Of a stretch of 64,000 bases of DNA, positions 1 through 11,406 are shown piece by piece. Position 1 is the stretch's first letter; every line of letters begins with the position of its first letter. The notes beneath the pieces are model-generated. The model was not told the DNA's origin. It saw nothing but the letters and a program-made list of their open reading frames with translations, and did not search any database. The translations under genes and the position numbers were made by a program. Source of the stretch: Oncomelania hupensis (taxonomy: Eukaryota > Mollusca > Gastropoda > Littorinimorpha > Pomatiopsidae). The stretch is from NCBI GenBank assembly GCA_036898135.1, contig CM072522.1, positions 58,936,209-59,000,208 of the forward strand, written 5' to 3'.

Positions 1-164
1 TCCCCTTGCTGTGTAGTATCTGTATGTATAGTCTCCCCTTATTGTGTAGTATATGTATGTATAACCCCCCCCCCCCCTGTTGTGTAGTATCTGTATGTTT
101 AGTCTCCCATTGTTGTGTAGTATCTGTATGTATTGTCTCCCCTTGTTGTATATTATCTGTTCTG
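1..164 (+). repeat. 33-bp minisatellite, left window edge
   Basis: Degenerate tandem units of about 33 bp alternate a TAGTCTCCCCTTGTTG half with a TAGTATCTGTATGTA half. The array runs off the left edge, so its true length is unknown. The same units recur at 961-1070, 25820-26075 and 26906-26990. Short open frames here are repeat by-products. Confidence 0.85.
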
Positions 165-982
165 ATGGTAAAAAGATTAATAGAAAGTTTTTATGTGGGT
201 CCTTGGTCACATGGGCATCCGCGGCAATATTGCAGTGGACAAAGCGGCTAAAGATGCTCTGCATCTCGATTTCCCTCCAGAGATTTTCCAGTTTGTTCCC
301 TACTCTGACCTACGTTGTATGACTGGATCTTATTGTAAACGACTGTGGCAGACTGACTGGTCTAACCATATCAACAACAAATTATTTCAAATTCTTCCCG
401 ATTTGTAAGCTTCTTTGCCTAACTTTGCATCCACTCGCAAAGAAGAAACAGTTTTGTCTCGCCTTCACATTGCGCATACTTATGTAACCCAGAGTTTTCT
501 GTTAAAAGGAGAAGAACCACCATGGTGCTTTGCATGTGATAAATCCTTTTCTGTTCGCCATTTCATGTCTGAATGTGCTGACCTTCTTGATAAAAGAGAA
601 ACATATTTTGGTTCAATACCTTTCAAAGAGATTTTTAAAATATGCAATGGTCAACACTTGTTTAAATATGTACATGATGTTGGTTTGTTTTATCGCATAT
701 AAACCATATCGTTTTGTATTGGATTTTATTGGTAAGACCGAATTTAGTGATTTGATTGAGGAAAGAGAACGTATTTTTAACACATCAGTTTTAAAGAAGA
801 CTTTTCAAGAGGTGTCAGGTGAAAGTTTGTTTGAGTATTTAAGAGTAAGGTCTATTTTTTTTTAAGATTTGAACCACTTTATAACATTTTGAGATAACGT
901 CTCTCTGGTCCTGATTTGGTCGGAAGAGTCCGCTGGACCTAAAGCAATAATCATGTAACATAATGTAATGTAATGTAGTATC
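165..982 (+). mobile_element. 5'-truncated RNase H-bearing non-LTR retrotransposon (copy 1)
   Basis: The segment interrupts the 33-bp array. It contains the C-terminal coding part of a LINE (RNase H end plus a cysteine/histidine tail), about 150 bp of AT-rich 3' sequence, and a 3' end of short TAATG-type repeats (about 957-980). Such a tail is typical of target-primed LINE insertions. A second copy with the same 5' breakpoint and the same flanking repeats lies at 26076-26905, so both derive from one insertion that was later duplicated with its surroundings. The domain set resembles Jockey/I-type LINEs that carry RNase H; the clade is inferred, not proven. Confidence 0.75.
193..702 (+). pseudogene. 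RNase H C-terminus and zinc-like tail of a non-LTR retrotransposon
   Basis: Frame 1 gives the end of an RNase H domain, with a GHMGIRGN motif followed by VDKAAKDAL, corresponding to the conserved GHxGIxGNExAD helix. About 120 residues later comes a C-terminal segment with LLKGEEPPWC, ACDKSFSVRHFMSEC and a following helix. This C-x2-C...H...C pattern is found behind RNase H in many Jockey-like LINE polyproteins. One in-frame TAA at 406-408 separates the two parts, and RT and endonuclease are missing, so it is a dead 5'-truncated copy. In RNase H the motif's E/D positions matter; here the usual glutamate after GN is replaced by isoleucine, another sign of decay. Confidence 0.75.
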
Positions 983-1312
983 TGTATGTATAGTCTCCCT
1001 TATTGTGTAGTATTTATATGCATAGTCTCCCCTTGTTGTGTAGTATCTGTATGTATAGTCTCCCCTTATTGACAATTTTTTATTCTGTTGTATCTGTTTG
1101 CAAGAAATTGTCCCCTTATTTACAATGTTCTATTCTGTAGTATCTATATGCAAACAATTGTCGCCTTATTTACAATGTTCTATTCTGTAGTATCTATATG
1201 TAAACAATTGTCGCCTTATTTACAATGTTGTATTCTGTAGTATCTATATGTAAACAATTGTCGCCTTATTTACAGCATGTTATTCTGTAGTTTGGTTCTT
1301 GTTATCATACGA
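961..1312 (+). repeat. 33-bp then 50-bp minisatellite units
   Basis: Two to three 33-bp units (TAGTCTCCCC type) pass into four 50-bp units that contain CAATTGTCGCCTTATTTACA and end in TAGTATCTATATG. The 50-bp type resumes at 3000-3370 on the far side of the RTE fragment, so the RTE fragment split an existing array. Confidence 0.8.
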
Positions 1313-2995
1313 TCCAAAGCACGTCTCCCATATGCCTTACAGAAGAACAAGATGCCTTAGATACATGGACAGAATACTGCTCTAACATTTACAACCACAC
1401 ACCAAACAGAGACCCATCAGTTCTAGCATGCATGTAACCAGAACAGAGAAGAAGTAGAAATCCTCCCAATATTTCGATAAGAAGTTGAGGAAGCAGTGCA
1501 ATCGCTGAAAAAGGGGAAACCAGCGAGAGTGGACAACATACCCACGGAATTGCTTCAAACAAGAGGAGAAGCCATGATTGACGCCCTCACCATTCTCTGT
1601 AAAAGATCTGGCAGAGTGGGGAGTGGCCTACACCATGGACCCAGTCGCTTGTCATCACTCTTCACAAAAAGGGGTGTGAAAATTACCGCACCTTAAGCCT
1701 CATCAGCCATCCCAGCAAGGTCCTCCTCAAAATAATACTCAACAGGTTGAAACCCCAAGGTGAACAAATCATAGCTGATGAACAAGCAGGAGTCAGGACA
1801 TGACGAAGTACCACTGAACATATTTTCAACCTCAGAATAATCAACGAGAAATACCTGAAGCACCAACAACCTCAGAATAATCAACGAGAAATACCTACAG
1901 CACCAACAACCTCAGAATAATCAACGAGAAATACCTACAGCACCAACAACCTCAGAATAATCAACGAGAAATACCTACAACACCAACAACCTCAGAATAA
2001 TCAACGAGAAATACCTACAACACCAACAACCTCAGAATAATCAACGAGAAATACCTACAACACCAACAACCTCAGAATAATCAACGAGAAATACCCAAAG
2101 CACCAACAACCTCAGAATAATCAACGAGAAATACCTAAAGCACCAACAACCTCAGAATAATCAACGAGAAATACCTACAGCACCAACAACCTCAGAATAA
2201 TCAACGAGAAATACCTAGAGCACCAACAACCTCAGAATAATCAACGAGAAATACCTACAGCAACAACAACCTCAGAATAATCAACGAGAAATACCCAAAG
2301 CACCAACAACCTCAGAATAATCAACGAGAAATACCCAAAGCACCAACAACCTCAGAATAATCAACGAGAAATACCCAAAGCACCAACAACCTCAGAATAA
2401 TCAACGAGAAATACCTAAAGCACCAACAACCTCAGAATAATCAACGAGAAATACCTACAGCACCAACAACCTCAGAATAATCAACGAGAAATACCTACAG
2501 CACCAACAACCTCAGAATAATCAACGAGAAATACCTAAAGCACCAACAACCTCAGAATAATCAACGAGAAATACCTACAGCACCAACAACCTCAGAATAA
2601 TCAACGAGAAATACCTACAGCACCAACAACCTCAGAATAATCAACGAGAAATACCTACAGCACCAACAACATCAGAATAATCAACGAGAAATACCCACAG
2701 CACCAACAACCTCTTTAGTTTTTTATAGGGACAATAAAGCGTTACAAAAAAATCATTTGTACCATCCTGCAAGGCACGGTGCAAGGAGGCAGAAGAAGAG
2801 GGAGACAGAAAAAGAGGTAGGAAGACAACATTCGAGAATAAACTGGCTTGACACTGAGCGAAACCGTGAAGGTTTCTGAGGACTGAGAAAGATGGAGTGC
2901 GCACGTTAAACGATCATCTGTGGTGCCTTATTGACATTGGGATTACGGGATAGGATAGTATAGGATAGGATAAGGATACGATAGGATAGAATAGA
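1313..2995 (+). mobile_element. RTE-type LINE fragment (copy A) carrying an internal minisatellite
   Basis: From about 1313 the DNA matches the RTE copy at 10218-13583 starting at its position 11860 (words such as EEQDALDTWTEYCS, then QSLKKGKPARVDN and SHPSKVLLKIILNRLKP). Many frameshifts and stops break it. Coding homology runs to the RT stretch FNLRIINEKYL, is replaced by a 40-bp tandem array, then resumes near 2755 with the C-terminal ILQGTVQGG...RRRGRQKK region and ends in a degenerate GGATA-type tail (2940-2995). The central third of RT is absent. It is non-functional and 5'-truncated. Copy B with the same breakpoints is at 27109-28261. Confidence 0.85.
1830..2712 (+). repeat. 40-bp minisatellite derived from RT coding sequence
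   Basis: About 22 units of exactly 40 bp, each running CTCAGAATAATCAACGAG then AAATACCTACAGCACCAA. The same words occur once, un-repeated, in the RT of the RTE at 12385-12425 (residues NLRII..EKYLQHQQ). Because 40 is not a multiple of three, each unit shifts frame, so selection on protein is excluded. Unit variants differ mainly at the CTACAG/CTAAAG/CCAAAG triplet pair. Confidence 0.92.
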
Positions 2996-2999
2996 ATTC

Positions 3000-3370
3000 G
3001 GTAGTATCTGTCAGAAAACAACTATCCCTTTTTTATAACAGGCTGTTCTGTATTATTTATAGACAAACAATTGTCCCCTTATTTACAACAGGCTATTGTG
3101 TAGTGTCTGTAGACAAACAATTGTCCCCTTATTTACAACAGGCTGTTCTGTAGTATCTGTAGACAAACAATTGTCTCCTTATTTACAACAGGCTATTGTG
3201 TAGTATCTGTAGACAAACAATTGTCTCCTTATTTACAACAGGCTATTGTGTAGTATCTGTAGACAAACAATTGTCCCCTTATTTACAAAAGGCTATTGTG
3301 TAGTGTCTGTAGACAAACAATTGTCTCCTTATTTACAACAGGCTATTGTGTGGTAACTGTAGGCAAACAA
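3000..3370 (+). repeat. 50-bp minisatellite
   Basis: About seven 50-bp units built from AGACAAACAATTGTCCCC, TTATTTACAACAGGCTATTG and TAGTATCTGT. They are the same family as 1080-1300, and the interval between is occupied by the RTE fragment. Confidence 0.88.
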
Positions 3371-3599
3371 TGTTCCAAGTGGGTTCAGCCTATTTTAGGA
3401 TAATGGATCAAACGTGTTTAGAAATGATGCACCACAATACCTTGACCTTTGAAAATTACAACCTACGAATGACCTGCTGCTTAGCGGTAGTTACAGTATC
3501 CAAAAGTTAAACATCAGCAATTTCGTTTCAGTCATTCTTTGACAAATTGTGTTTTGGAACACATGGTGAAATTGGGAGTAAACGGGACATACTGACACT
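3371..3599. other. Non-repetitive linker of the composite module
   Basis: No gene is visible. Words such as TGTTTTGGAACA and ATTGGGAGT recur at 29240-29270, where they also precede 21/43-bp type repeats, so this is a conserved linker between the 50-bp and 43-bp sub-sites of the composite module. Confidence 0.6.
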
Positions 3600-6500
3600 G
3601 CCGGACTGATATTGTTTCTTGGCAGACTAATGTTGTCAGTAGGGACGGACTGCTTTTGTATCTTTGGGCAGGACTAATGGTGTCGAGGGGGACTGCTATT
3701 GTATTCTTGGCAGACTAATATTGTAGTAGGGCTGACTGCTATTGTATCTTTGGCAGACCTAATGTTGTAGTAGGGCGGACTGCTATTGTATCTTTGGCAG
3801 ACTAATATTGTAGTAGGGCGGACTGCTATTGTATCTTTGGCAGACTAATATTGTAGTAGGGCGGACTGCTATTGTATCTTTGGCAGACTAATATTGTAGT
3901 AGGGCGGACTGCTATTGTATCTTTGGCAGACTAATATTGTAGTAGGGCGGACTGCTATTGTATCTTTGGCAGACTAATATTGTAGTAGGGCGGACTGCTA
4001 TTGTATCTTTGGCAGACTAATATTGTAGTAGGGCGGACTGCTATTGTATCTTTGGCAGACTAATATTGTAGTAGGGCGGACTGCTATTGTATCTTTGGCA
4101 GACTAATATTGTAGTAGGGCGGACTGCTATTGTATCTTTGGCAGACTAATATTGTAGTAGGGCGGACTGCTATTGTATCTTTGGCAGACTAATATTGTAG
4201 TAGGGCGGACTGCTATTGTATCTTTGGCAGACTAATATTGTAGTAGGGCGGACTGCTATTGTATCTTTGGCAGACTAATATTGTAGTAGGGCGGACTGCT
4301 ATTGTATCTTTGGCAGACTAATATTGTAGTAGGGCGGACTGCTATTGTATCTTTGGCAGACTAATATTGTAGTAGGGCGGACTGCTATTGTATCTTTGGC
4401 AGACTAATATTGTAGTAGGGCGGACTGCTATTGTATCTTTGGCAGACTAATATTGTAGTAGGGCGGACTGCTATTGTATCTTTGGCAGACTAATATTGTA
4501 GTAGGGCGGACTGCTATTGTATCTTTGGCAGACTAATATTGTAGTAGGGCGGACTGCTATTGTATCTTTGGCAGACTAATATTGTAGTAGGGCGGACTGC
4601 TATTGTATCTTTGGCAGACTAATATTGTAGTAGGGCGGACTGCTATTGTATCTTTGGCAGACTAATATTGTAGTAGGGCGGACTGCTATTGTATCTTTGG
4701 CAGACTAATATTGTAGTAGGGCGGACTGCTATTGTATCTTTGGCAGACTAATATTGTAGTAGGGCGGACTGCTATTGTATCTTTGGCAGACTAATATTGT
4801 AGTAGGGCGGACTGCTATTGTATCTTTGGCAGACTAATATTGTAGTAGGGCGGACTGCTATTGTATCTTTGGCAGACTAATATTGTAGTAGGGCGGACTG
4901 CTATTGTATCTTTGGCAGACTAATATTGTAGTAGGGCGGACTGCTATTGTATCTTTGGCAGACTAATATTGTAGTAGGGCGGACTGCTATTGTATCTTTG
5001 GCAGACTAATATTGTAGTAGGGCGGACTGCTATTGTATCTTTGGCAGACTAATATTGTAGTAGGGCGGACTGCTATTGTATCTTTGGCAGACTAATATTG
5101 TAGTAGGGCGGACTGCTATTGTATCTTTGGCAGACTAATATTGTAGTAGGGCGGACTGCTATTGTATCTTTGGCAGACTAATATTGTAGTAGGGCGGACT
5201 GCTATTGTATCTTTGGCAGACTAATATTGTAGTAGGGCGGACTGCTATTGTATCTTTGGCAGACTAATATTGTAGTAGGGCGGACTGCTATTGTATCTTT
5301 GGCAGACTAATATTGTAGTAGGGCGGACTGCTATTGTATCTTTGGCAGACTAATATTGTAGTAGGGCGGACTGCTATTGTATCTTTGGCAGACTAATATT
5401 GTAGTAGGCGGACTGCTATTGTATCTTTGGCAGACTAATATTGTAGTAGGGCGGACTGCTATTGTATCTTTGGCAGACTAATATTGTAGTAGGGCGGACT
5501 GCTATTGTATCTTTGGCAGACTAATATTGTAGTAGGGCGGACTGCTATTGTATCTTTGGCAGACTAATATTGTAGTAGGGCGGACTGCTATTGTATCTTT
5601 GGCAGACTAATATTGTAGTAGGGCGGACTGCTATTGTATCTTTGGCAGACTAATATTGTAGTAGGGCGGACTGCTATTGTATCTTTGGCAGACTAATATT
5701 GTAGTAGGGCGGACTGCTATTGTATCTTTGGCAGACTAATATTGTAGTAGGCGGACTGCTATTGTATCTTTGGCAGACTAATATTGTAGTAGGGCGGACT
5801 GCTATTGTATCTTTGGCAGACTAATATTGTAGTAGGGCGGACTGCTATTGTATATTGGCAGACTAATATTGTAGTAGGGCGGACTGCTATTGTATCTTTG
5901 GCAGACTAATATTGTAGTAGGGCGGACTGCTATTGTATCTTTGGCAGACTAATATTGTAGTAGGGCGGACTGCTATTGTATCTTTGGCAGACTAATATTG
6001 TAGTAGGGCGGACTGCTATTGTATCTTTGGCAGACTAATATTGTAGTAGGGCGGACTGCTATTGTATCTTTGGCAGACTAATATTGTAGTAGGGGCGGAC
6101 TGCTATTGTATCTTTGGCAGACTAATATTGTAGTAGGGCGGACTGCTATTGTATCTTTGGCAGACTAATATTGTAGTAGGGCGGACTGCTATTGTATCTT
6201 TGGCAGACTAATATTGTAGTAGGGCGGACTGCTATTGTATCTTTGGCAGACTAATATTGTAGTAGGGCTGATGGCTATTGTATCTTTGGCAGACTAATAT
6301 TGTAGTAGGGCGGACTGCTATTGTATCTTTGGCAGACTAATATTGTAGTAGGGCGGATGGCTATTGTATCTTTGGCAGACTAATATTGTAGTAGGGCGGA
6401 CTGCTATTGTATCTTTGGCAGACTAATATTGTAGTAGGGCGGACTGCTATTGTATCTTTGGCAGACTAATATTGTAGTAGGGCGGACTGCTATTGTATCT

Positions 6501-9266
6501 TTGGCAGACTAATATTGTAGTAGGGCGGACTGCTATTGTATCTTTGGCAGACTAATATTGTAGTAGGGCGGACTGCTATTGTATCTTTGGCAGACTAATA
6601 TTGTAGTAGGGTGGACTGCTATTGTATCTTTGGCAGACTAATATTGTAGTAGGGCGGACTGCTATTGTATCTTTGGCAGACTAATATTGTAGTAGGGCGG
6701 ACTGCTATTGTATCTTTGGCAGACTAATATTGTAGTAGGGCGGACTGCTATTGTATCTTTGGCAGACTAATATTGTAGTAGGGTGGACTGCTATTGTATC
6801 TTTGGCAGACTAATATTGTAGTAGGGCGGACTGCTATTGTATCTTTGGCAGACTAATATTGTAGTAGGGCGGACTGCTATTGTATCTTTGGCAGACTAAT
6901 ATTGTAGTAGGGTGGACTGCTATTGTATCTTTGGCAGACTAATATTGTAGTAGGGCGGACTGCTATTGTATCTTTGGCAGACTAATATTGTAGTAGGGCG
7001 GACTGCTATTGTATCTTTGGCAGACTAATATTGTAGTAGGGCGGACTGCTATTGTATCTTTGGCAGACTAATATTGTAGTAGGGTGGGACTGCTATTGTA
7101 TCTTTGGCAGACTAATATTGTAGTAGGGCGGACTGCTATTGTATCTTTGGCAGACTAATATTGTAGTAGGGCGGACTGCTATTGTATCTTTGGCAGACTA
7201 ATATTGTAGTAGGGCGGACTGCTATTGTATCTTTGGCAGACTAATATTGTAGTAGGGCGGACTGCTATTGTATCTTTGGCAGACTAATATTGTAGTAGGG
7301 CGGACTGCTATTGTATCTTTGGCAGACTAATATTGTAGTAGGGCGGACTGCTATTGTATCTTTGGCAGACTAATATTGTAGTAGGGCGGACTGCTATTGT
7401 ATCTTTGGCAGACTAATATTGTAGTAGGGCGGACTGCTATTGTATCTTTGGCAGACTAATATTGTAGTAGGGCGGACTGCTATTGTATCTTTGGCAGACT
7501 AATATTGTAGTAGGGTGGACTGCTATTGTATCTTTGGCAGACTAATATTGTAGTAGGGCGGACTGCTATTGTATCTTTGGCAGACTAATATTGTAGTAGG
7601 GCGGACTGCTATTGTATCTTTGGCAGACTATTATTGTAGTAGGGCGGACTGCTATTGTATCTTTGGCAGACTAATATTGTAGTAGGGCGGACTGCTATTG
7701 TATCTTTGGCAGACTAATATTGTAGTAGGGTGGACTGCTATTGTATCTTTGGCAGACTAATATTGTAGTAGGGCGGACTGCTATTGTATCTTTGGCAGAC
7801 TAATATTGTAGTAGGGCGGACTGCTATTGTATCTTTGGCAGACTAATATTGTAGTAGGGCGGACTGCTATTGTATCTTTGGCAGACTAATATTGTAGTAG
7901 GGTGGACTGCTATTGTATCTTTGGCAGACTAATATTGTAGTAGGGCGGACTGCTATTGTATCTTTGGCAGACTAATATTGTAGTAGGGCGGACTGCTATT
8001 GTATCTTTGGCAGACTAATATTGTAGTAGGGCGGACTGCTATTGTATCTTTGGCAGACTAATATTGTAGTAGGGCGGACTGCTATTGTATCTTTGGCAGA
8101 CTAATATTGTAGTAGGGCGGACTGCTATTGTATCTTTGGCAGACTAATATTGTAGTAGGGCGGACTGCTATTGTATCTTTGGCAGACTAATATTGTAGTA
8201 GGGCGGACTGCTATTGTATCTTTGGCAGACTAATATTGTAGTAGGGCGGACTGCTATTGTATCTTTGGCAGACTAATATTGTAGTAGGGCGGACTGCTAT
8301 TGTATCTTTGGCAGACTAATATTGTAGTAGGGCGGACTGCTATTGTATCTTTGGCAGACTAATATTGTAGTAGGGCGGACTGCTATTGTATCTTTGGCAG
8401 ACTAATATTGTAGTAGGGTGGACTGCTATTGTATCTTTGGCAGACTAATATTGTAGTAGGGCGGACTGCTATTGTATCTTTGGCAGACTAATATTGTAGT
8501 AGGGCGGACTGCTATTGTATCTTTGGCAGACTAATATTGTAGTATAGCGGGCTGCTATTGTATATTGGCAGACTAATATTGTAGTATAGCGCAGTGCTAT
8601 TGTATCTTTGGCAGACTAATATTGTAGTAGGGCGGACTGCTATTGTATCTTTGGCAGACTAATATTGTAGTATAGCGGGCTGCTATTGTATATTGGCAGA
8701 CTAATATTGTAGTATGGCGGACTGCAATTGTATATTGGCAGATTAATATTGTAGTAGGGCGGACTACTATTGTCTATTGGCAGACTAATATTGTAGTATG
8801 GCGGACTGCAATTGTATATTGGCAGACTAATATTGTAGTAGGGCGGACTACTATTGTCTATTGGCAGACTAATATTGTAGTATAGCGGGCTGCTATTGTA
8901 TATTGGCAGACTAATATTGTAGTATGGCGGACTGCAATTGTATATTGGCAGACTAATATTGTAGTAGGGCGGACTACTATTGTCTATTGGCAGACTATTA
9001 TTGTAGTATAGCGGACTGCTATTGTATATTGGCAGACTAATATTGTAGTATGGCGGACTGCTATTGTATATTGGCAGACTAATATTGTAGTATGGCGGAC
9101 TGCTATTGTATATTGGCAGACTAATATTGTAGTATGGCGGACTATTTTATATTGGCAGACTAATATTGTAGTAGGGCGGACTGCTGTTGTATATTGGCAG
9201 ACTAATATTGTAGTATTGCGGACTGCTATTGCAGAATGACAGACTGCTATTGTAGAATGATAGACT
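3600..9266 (+). repeat. 43-bp higher-order minisatellite (about 130 units)
   Basis: Regular 43-bp units, each a dimer of two related monomers: a 22-mer beginning GACTGCTATTGTATCTTTGG and a 21-mer beginning GACTAATATTGTAGTAGGGC. Units at both ends (3600-3780 and 8540-9266) are divergent, while the centre (about 3800-8500) is nearly uniform, as expected from internal homogenisation. A GTGG variant of the GCGG site recurs at spacings that are whole numbers of units. No coding capacity is credible; the array contains regular stop codons on most frames. Confidence 0.95.
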
Positions 9267-9267
9267 G
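9261..9267 (+). repeat. Candidate target-site duplication, left
   Basis: TAGACTG directly precedes the left TIR. TAGATTG (14118-14124) directly follows the right TIR, one mismatch over 7 bp. The 21-bp repeat itself contains TAGACTG, so chance is possible. Confidence 0.45.
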
Positions 9268-9467
9268 CAATTCTGCCGTGAACTGACAAAACCGAGCAAG
9301 TCCACAAAACCTACTTTCGAGAAAATCGACGTTTTGTGTTGCGCTATATTACGCGATCGTTTCTGGAAGTTTAAGGGCATATTATAATGCAATTCCTCGA
9401 TTTAAGAGTGCATACCTTGAATGTTAAAGAAATGTTTGATAGATTTGATGTTTTAAGACTATTTGTG

Positions 9468-9812
9468 GACTTGCTTTGTTTTGTCAGATTATTCTTGAGA
9501 TAGATCTTTGTTGAGAACATGACAAAACCAAGCAAGTCACCCGCTTGGTTTTGTCAGTTTATTATTGAATTAAATCCTTGTTAAAAAAATTCACAAGACC
9601 AAGTAAGTCAAATCCGCTTGGATTTAATTCAATAATAAACTGACAAAACCAAGCGGGTGACTTGCTTTGTTTTGTCAGATTATTCTTGAGATAGATCTTT
9701 GTTGAGAACATGACAAAACCAAGCAAGTCACCCGCTTGGTTTTGTCAGTTTATTATTGAATTAAATCCTTGTTAAAAAAATTCACAAAACCAAGTAAATC
9801 AAATCCGCTTGG
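9468..9812. repeat. Direct duplication of about 190-bp period inside the TIR element
   Basis: The stretch from GACTTGCTTTGTTTTGTCAG at 9468 through about 9620 is repeated almost exactly from 9661 to about 9812. Each copy contains both orientations of the TIR core motif. Confidence 0.85.
9520..9678. repeat. Long near-perfect inverted repeat (hairpin)
   Basis: The arm 9537-9577 is exactly complementary to 9620-9660 (41 bp). Homology continues outward with one mismatch to about 9520 and 9678, with a 42-bp loop. The arms consist of the TIR-core motif plus an AT-rich spacer (TTTATTATTGAATTAAATCC). Confidence 0.92.
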
Positions 9813-10631
9813 TTTTGTCAGTTTATTATTAAGTAAATCCTTGTTTTCAAAATTCACCAAACCAAGTAAGTCCCATAGGCCGTTTCGTTTCTTTGTTATA
9901 AAGTCTGACGAGATGAGTCACATAAGTTGGGTTTTGTAAGATGTGGGTGCGGCAGTTACAGTGAGTGTATATGTGTGCCTGTTTATTGTTTTTAGCCATT
10001 CTTCACTTAATATTCCTGGGTTGGTATGCAGGAGTCATGGGTTGTTTTGCTCTCCCTTCAAAATAATATTAGATGCAGCCAATTTAATTTTAAAAATACA
10101 AAACTATTTTCCTTTCAGTTTCCTATTGTAGCGATCTTCCTGCCTTTACACCACGTGTATGTCTTGTATTTTGTTGCCCTTGTTGTGTGTCTGTAATATA
10201 TTTGTTGCTGTTTGTTTGTGGGTTCGGGCACTGAATAGAATAGGCCCAACGTTTCCCGGCGTGTCGTAAGAGGCGACTAAAAGGGGTAATGTTAGCACGG
10301 CATCACTGGGCGAAAGTCTTCTACACAGAAGTCACCGGCCAGGGCGAGGAACCTCACGTTGCTACAGGTTCAACGACCACGTGCTCGGGGCCAAGGCGAG
10401 CCACACTGTATTCGTGGATTTCGGCTGTGCCCAACAGCCTGGAGAGGATTGGGCACCGCCAGGTCCTTTTTTGCCCAAGACACACTACATGCATGATGAC
10501 ACTATCCACTAATTCCATACCGGATAGGTCGTCGCCCGGCTCAAGGACCGCGCCTTCCGTTGGCCACCAGGACGGGGGTGTTAAGTATGCTACTGATGGA
10601 CAATTTAGCAAGATCCGCACGAGAAACAACA

Positions 10632-11406
10632 TCATCATAGGAACCTGGAATGTCAGGACCCTAACTGCGGAAGGAAAATTAGAAGAACTGGCCCACGAGT
10701 TGGACCGCTATCGATGGAACGTTCTAGGCATTAGCGAACTGCGCTGGAAAGGCCTAGGTGAAACAACGACAGACAAAGGCCACAAGCTCTATTTTAGCGG
10801 TAGAGATGACAGGCACGAACACGGCGTTGAATTCTTGGTCCACAAGAACATCCTAGCCACTGTCATGGGTTGCCGCCCAGTAGACTCATTACCATCCGCC
10901 TGAGAGCAGCCCCTTTCAACATCACCATCATCCAGACCTATGCCCCAACATCAGACTATGACGACAGCGAAGTGGAGGATTTTTATGAAAATCTACAGGC
11001 GGTCCTTGACCAAGTGCCGAAGAAGGACATAGTCATAGTGCAAGGCGACTGGAATGCCAAGGTTGGCCAAGATGCGCACCACAACTGGGGAGACACATGT
11101 GGACCCCACTGCAACAACGAGACAAATGACAGGGGTCTGAGATTCTTGGAGTTTGCCAGATACAACAATCTGGTACTGGCAAACACGCTTGGTCTCCACA
11201 AAAACTCCAGACGATGGACATGGCACAGTCCCAGGGGGGAGCATCACAACCAAATAGACTACATCATGGTCAAGAAACGCTTCAGATCAAGCATCAACAT
11301 TGGCAGGAAACGCACTTTTCCAGGAGCAGACATCGGAAGTGACCACGATCTCTTGATGATGTCTTTCCGGCTCCACTTGAAGAGAGTAAATACTGCACAA
11401 GACTGA
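10632..11406 (+). pseudogene. RTE AP-endonuclease domain (frameshifted)
   Basis: Frame 2 (10289-10903) carries the domain start: GTWNVRTL, ELAHELDRYRWNVLG and ISELRWKGLG, whose glutamate is the catalytic metal ligand. Near 10880-10890 it shifts to frame 1 (10870-11406), which continues QTYAPTSDYDD, GDWNAKVG (catalytic D and N), NQIDYIMV and GSDHDLLMM (the terminal SDH motif). All catalytic motifs survive, so the frameshift is the main lesion. In RTE elements this enzyme nicks target DNA to prime reverse transcription. The upstream part of the open frame (10289-10630) has no recognisable domain and is probably leader sequence. Confidence 0.88.

Noticed and set aside
3600..9266. CRISPR-like array
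   Set aside because: The repeat is contiguous 43-bp units with no unique spacers, in eukaryotic retroelement-rich DNA.
9943..10131. 62-codon frame with hydrophobic stretches
   Set aside because: Short, no homologue recognised, AT-rich DNA inside the TIR element upstream of the RTE.
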